A stretch of 64,000 bases of DNA from Limnoglobus sp043780595 (GTDB lineage Bacteria; Planctomycetota; Planctomycetia; Gemmatales; Gemmataceae). Of this stretch, positions 61,780 to 64,000 are shown piece after piece. The translations under genes were made by a program, and so were the position numbers. The stretch is taken from positions 30,701-94,700 of the forward strand of contig JAYWCL010000106.1 of the NCBI GenBank assembly GCA_043780595.1, read 5' to 3'. The notes under the pieces were generated by a model that made no database searches, was not told the DNA's origin, and was given only the letters and a program-made list of their open reading frames with translations. How positions within the stretch are numbered: the first letter of the stretch is position 1; each line of letters begins with the position of its first letter.

Positions 61780-62877
61780 GTGACTGAGATATTGCGTCGG
61801 TTAAGTCGCTGGCTGGCGATCGCGGTTGCGCTGTCGGCGTCGGCGTGCCAATTCGGGGATCGGCTGCGTTCGGACCTCAACGACCTCACCGATATTCCGG
61901 GCCTCACGGCCGGGACGGGTTCGCGCAGCGATTCGGTTCGCGTCTACTTCACAACGCCGGACCGTGGGCCGAACGAACCGAACGAAATTCTGACCGCCAT
62001 CGTCGATCGCATCGACCGCACAACCGAAACACTCGATGTCTGTGCATTTGAACTCGACTCGAAGGAAATTACCGACGCTCTGGTGCGAGCCAACGAACGC
62101 CACGTGAAAATACGCCTCGTGACCGAGACCGATTATCTGCACGAATCCGGCGTGCGTGCCCTCGAAGCGATTGGCGTTCCCGTCGTCGACGATGGCCGGA
62201 GCGGCGCGCTCATGCACGATAAATTCATGGTGTTCGACCGTCGCGCCGTCTGGACGGGATCGATGAACTTCACCGAGAATTGCACGAAAAAGAACAACAA
62301 CAACGCGGTGTACATCGAAGATCGTCGCCTCGCCGATAATTATTCGACGAAGTTTCGCTGGATGTTCGAGCAACGCAAATTCGGCGGCCTGCCCGACGCG
62401 AACGCGAAAATCCCGAACCCGAAGATCGAACTCGCCGACGGCACGACCGTACTGAATTTGTTCTCGACACACGACCGACCCGCTCGCCGTGTCGTCGTCG
62501 AACTCGGCGAAGCCCGGCACACGATCCACTTCCTCGCGTTCAGTTTCACCGACGATGCGATTGCGAAAGAAATGCTCGCCGCCGCCGCTGCCGGCGTCGA
62601 AGTCGCTGGCGTGTTCGAGACCTCGCAAGCCTCCAGCCAGTATTCCGCCATCGACGAACTCCGGGCCGCCAAGCTCGACGTGCGCCGCGATGGCAACCCG
62701 CACAACATGCACCACAAAGTCATCGTCATCGACGGCGAAACGGTCATCACCGGCTCGTTCAACTTCTCGAAAAACGCCAACGAATCCAACGACGAAAACC
62801 TGCTGGTCATCCGCAACCGCAACGTCGCCACCCAATACGAAGCCGAGTTTCGCCGCATCATGAAACAGGCGAAGTAG
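61780..62877 (+). CDS. Phospholipase D-like lipoprotein with two HKD motifs
   Basis: 365 residues. A lipoprotein signal (LSRWLAIAVALSASACQF, lipobox Cys) precedes two PLD repeats. The first has LMHDKFMVFDRRAVWTGSMN, the second NMHHKVIVIDGETVITGSFN; both keep His-x-Lys and the downstream Gly-Ser-x-Asn. One active site formed from two motifs would cleave phosphodiesters of lipid or nucleic acid. The length fits nuclease- or mitochondrial PLD6-like bacterial enzymes better than cardiolipin synthases. The start is GTG 61780, six nt after GGAGG; the long upstream frame to 61630 is rejected because it would bury the signal peptide. Confidence 0.9.
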   Translation: MTEILRRLSRWLAIAVALSASACQFGDRLRSDLNDLTDIPGLTAGTGSRSDSVRVYFTTPDRGPNEPNEILTAIVDRIDRTTETLDVCAFELDSKEITDALVRANERHVKIRLVTETDYLHESGVRALEAIGVPVVDDGRSGALMHDKFMVFDRRAVWTGSMNFTENCTKKNNNNAVYIEDRRLADNYSTKFRWMFEQRKFGGLPDANAKIPNPKIELADGTTVLNLFSTHDRPARRVVVELGEARHTIHFLAFSFTDDAIAKEMLAAAAAGVEVAGVFETSQASSQYSAIDELRAAKLDVRRDGNPHNMHHKVIVIDGETVITGSFNFSKNANESNDENLLVIRNRNVATQYEAEFRRIMKQAK

Positions 62878-63050
62878 ATCCGAATTGTTCGCCGGACGCG
62901 AAAAATCGCAGGAGCAGCTGCAGTTCTCGCGGTCGACGCGGCGAAACACATTGATCCACGGGCCTGGACCACTGGTGCTGTAAATCTCCACCGTGTTGCT
63001 CGGCGAACCCATAATCTCATAGTTTGACGACGGCGTCAAAATCATCCTGC
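62878..63050. other. Gap with a doubtful short minus-strand frame
   Basis: A minus-strand frame starts with ATG at 63045 and covers this gap (SSNYEIMGSPSNTVEIYSTS, then a Cys-rich stretch), but it continues only as antisense of the PLD gene. It may be a gene remnant or chance. No terminator was recognised between the two convergent genes. Confidence 0.3.
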
Positions 63051-63668
63051 CTATCGCTTCAAGATTGGAGTGAATGTACCGGGCAGATTATAGATTCGCC
63101 ATTCTTCTTTCGTGTAGCGAAACGTACCGAAATCGATGACGATGGTTCCTGTAGTGGGTTCAAATACGCCATCGAAATTCAACTTGCCACAGGTCAATTT
63201 GCCCGATCGGTACTCGTATACGAGTTCGCCATCGGATATCGTATTCGGTATGGGTACGATAATCGGATGGTTGATGATCGGAATCATCTCCATGACACCA
63301 TCCGAATTCTGGATCGATAGGGATTTCTGCTTTTGATAGGAAACCGGATCGATTTTCCGATTCTCGGTGAACTGTCCGAGTTTGTTGAGGCGACCGATGA
63401 ACACGTTACTACCTCGCATAACTCCGACTTTCCGTTCGACGTCAAGCGTGAGATGATGTGTGATATCGGGATACTTGATAGGTCCAGTAACCATAAATGC
63501 CTGCCAAGCGGGAGACGCAGCAAATCGCTGTTGCCTTTGACCAACTGGTACTTTAACCATAGCGCCAGGTAGATTGTAAATGCGCGGCAAGTCTGGATCG
63601 GGAATAAAATCGTTGATCGAAGTGACTTTCCCACCGACCGAAGGTACAAACCGGCCTGGAAAAACCAA
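63051..63668 (-). CDS. Protein with internally duplicated beta-rich unit, 5' end unclear
   Basis: 205 residues from a TTG at 63668, but the same frame is open and protein-like up to 63905, where TAA blocks it; no ATG or GTG is present in that extension. Two copies of a ~70-residue unit are visible: about 63750-63547 (VPLIVGRD...VYEFHSGSL...RIYNLPG) and 63272-63054 (HPIIVPIP...VYEYRSGKL...RIYNLPG). I recognise no family. GC is about 50% by hand count, lower than the rest of the window. The start may be lost by a frameshift or truncation; with the window edge 95 bp away this cannot be settled. Confidence 0.5.
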   Translation of the reverse strand: MVFPGRFVPSVGGKVTSINDFIPDPDLPRIYNLPGAMVKVPVGQRQQRFAASPAWQAFMVTGPIKYPDITHHLTLDVERKVGVMRGSNVFIGRLNKLGQFTENRKIDPVSYQKQKSLSIQNSDGVMEMIPIINHPIIVPIPNTISDGELVYEYRSGKLTCGKLNFDGVFEPTTGTIVIDFGTFRYTKEEWRIYNLPGTFTPILKR

Positions 63669-63905
63669 CGTGCCAGGAACGAGACTGCCCGAGTGGAATT
63701 CGTAGACGTGTTCGGTGAACTCGTGATCGCGGCCAACGATCAGGGGGACGTTACCGAACCCGTTCGCTTTCTTGCGTGGGTCGTTGAATGCATTGAGCTG
63801 GAAAGCTCCACTGCCAGCTGGTGATTTTGGATCGCGAACGAATTCTCCATTATCACTGAGGTATGCGATAATTCCCGCTCCATCGCCATCGGGTAATCGG
63901 TAATA

Positions 63906-64000
63906 TTACATCGGCTCGGAACAACATCACATATCATTTGCCGCGGCATATTGCACGAATGGAGCCTGAAAGTAACTTCGCACACGATCTGGAAAATGAA
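63906..64000. other. Right-edge segment
   Basis: No frame here connects cleanly to the duplicated-unit protein. A minus-strand frame entering from 63985 runs out of phase with it and shows no family signature. It may hold the true 5' part of that gene in another frame. Confidence 0.3.

Noticed and set aside
61801..63045. Minus-strand open frame of 414 codons
   Set aside because: Apart from its first ~55 codons it is antisense to the PLD gene, which has a lipobox and two HKD motifs.
1..64000. tRNA or rRNA genes
   Set aside because: No cloverleaf-like segment or conserved rRNA stretch was noticed in any gap; short tRNAs could still be missed without a covariance search.

Overview
This window looks like a chromosomal segment of a planctomycete, most likely of the family Gemmataceae. 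That is inference from gene content. The markers are an ECF sigma factor fused to a membrane segment and WD40 repeats, a DUF1559 pseudopilin-like protein, a heme-CxxCH domain fused to a WD40 propeller, a small transthyretin-like lipoprotein, a planctomycete-type Ser/Thr kinase, and a secreted protease with an N-terminal LEDR-type motif. GC is about 60% in most genes. I see no rRNA, tRNA, CRISPR array or complete insertion sequence.

Layout. (1) 1-11 kb: a HEAT-repeat membrane protein, a sigma/WD40 protein split by a one-base frameshift, an S46 dipeptidyl-peptidase and an S8 protease with a P-domain, separated by several families of hairpin-forming intergenic repeats. (2) 11-24.6 kb: cobalamin-dependent methionine synthase (metH), a SASA esterase, an MFS exporter, a zinc-ribbon membrane protein, a CxxCxxCC protein, a YfcE-like phosphodiesterase, a lone DUF433 antitoxin-like gene, a band-7/SPFH protein and an FHA-GAF histidine kinase. 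(3) 24.6-36.9 kb: a seven-gene chemotaxis operon on the minus strand (cheA-cheW-mcp-cheY-cheB-cheR-cheX-like). It is divergent from a sigma-28 (fliA-type) gene whose 3' end overlaps a convergent FlgM-like anti-sigma gene. Next comes a three-module protein: Ser/Thr kinase, receiver-like domain and HD-GYP-like domain, the last two lacking key residues. (4) 36.9-51.8 kb: an esterase, a large secreted beta-propeller protein, the lipoprotein/DUF1559 pair, a cytochrome-WD40 protein, a DPP-IV-like S9 peptidase split by a frameshift, two small envelope genes, tilS carrying an in-frame repeat insertion, purH with an AT-rich central patch, a DUF1573 protein and a 3'-truncated rhuM. (5) 51.9-61.5 kb: a five-gene operon of circularly permuted ATP-grasp, alpha-E and transglutaminase-like proteins, a predicted peptide-tag or peptide-modification system with duplicated ligase modules. 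(6) 61.5-64 kb: a phospholipase D-like lipoprotein and a lower-GC stretch encoding a protein with an internal duplication.

How the parts relate. Region 3 reads as the regulatory core of swarmer-cell motility: the che operon would process signals, and the sigma-28/FlgM pair would time late flagellar genes. The kinase/receiver-like/HD-GYP-like protein may link Ser/Thr phosphorylation or c-di-GMP to motility, but only its position supports that. Region 5 forms one transcription unit with stop-start overlaps. Both frameshifts are explained by loss of one T from a run of four, so sequencing or assembly error is the first thing to exclude before calling either gene dead.
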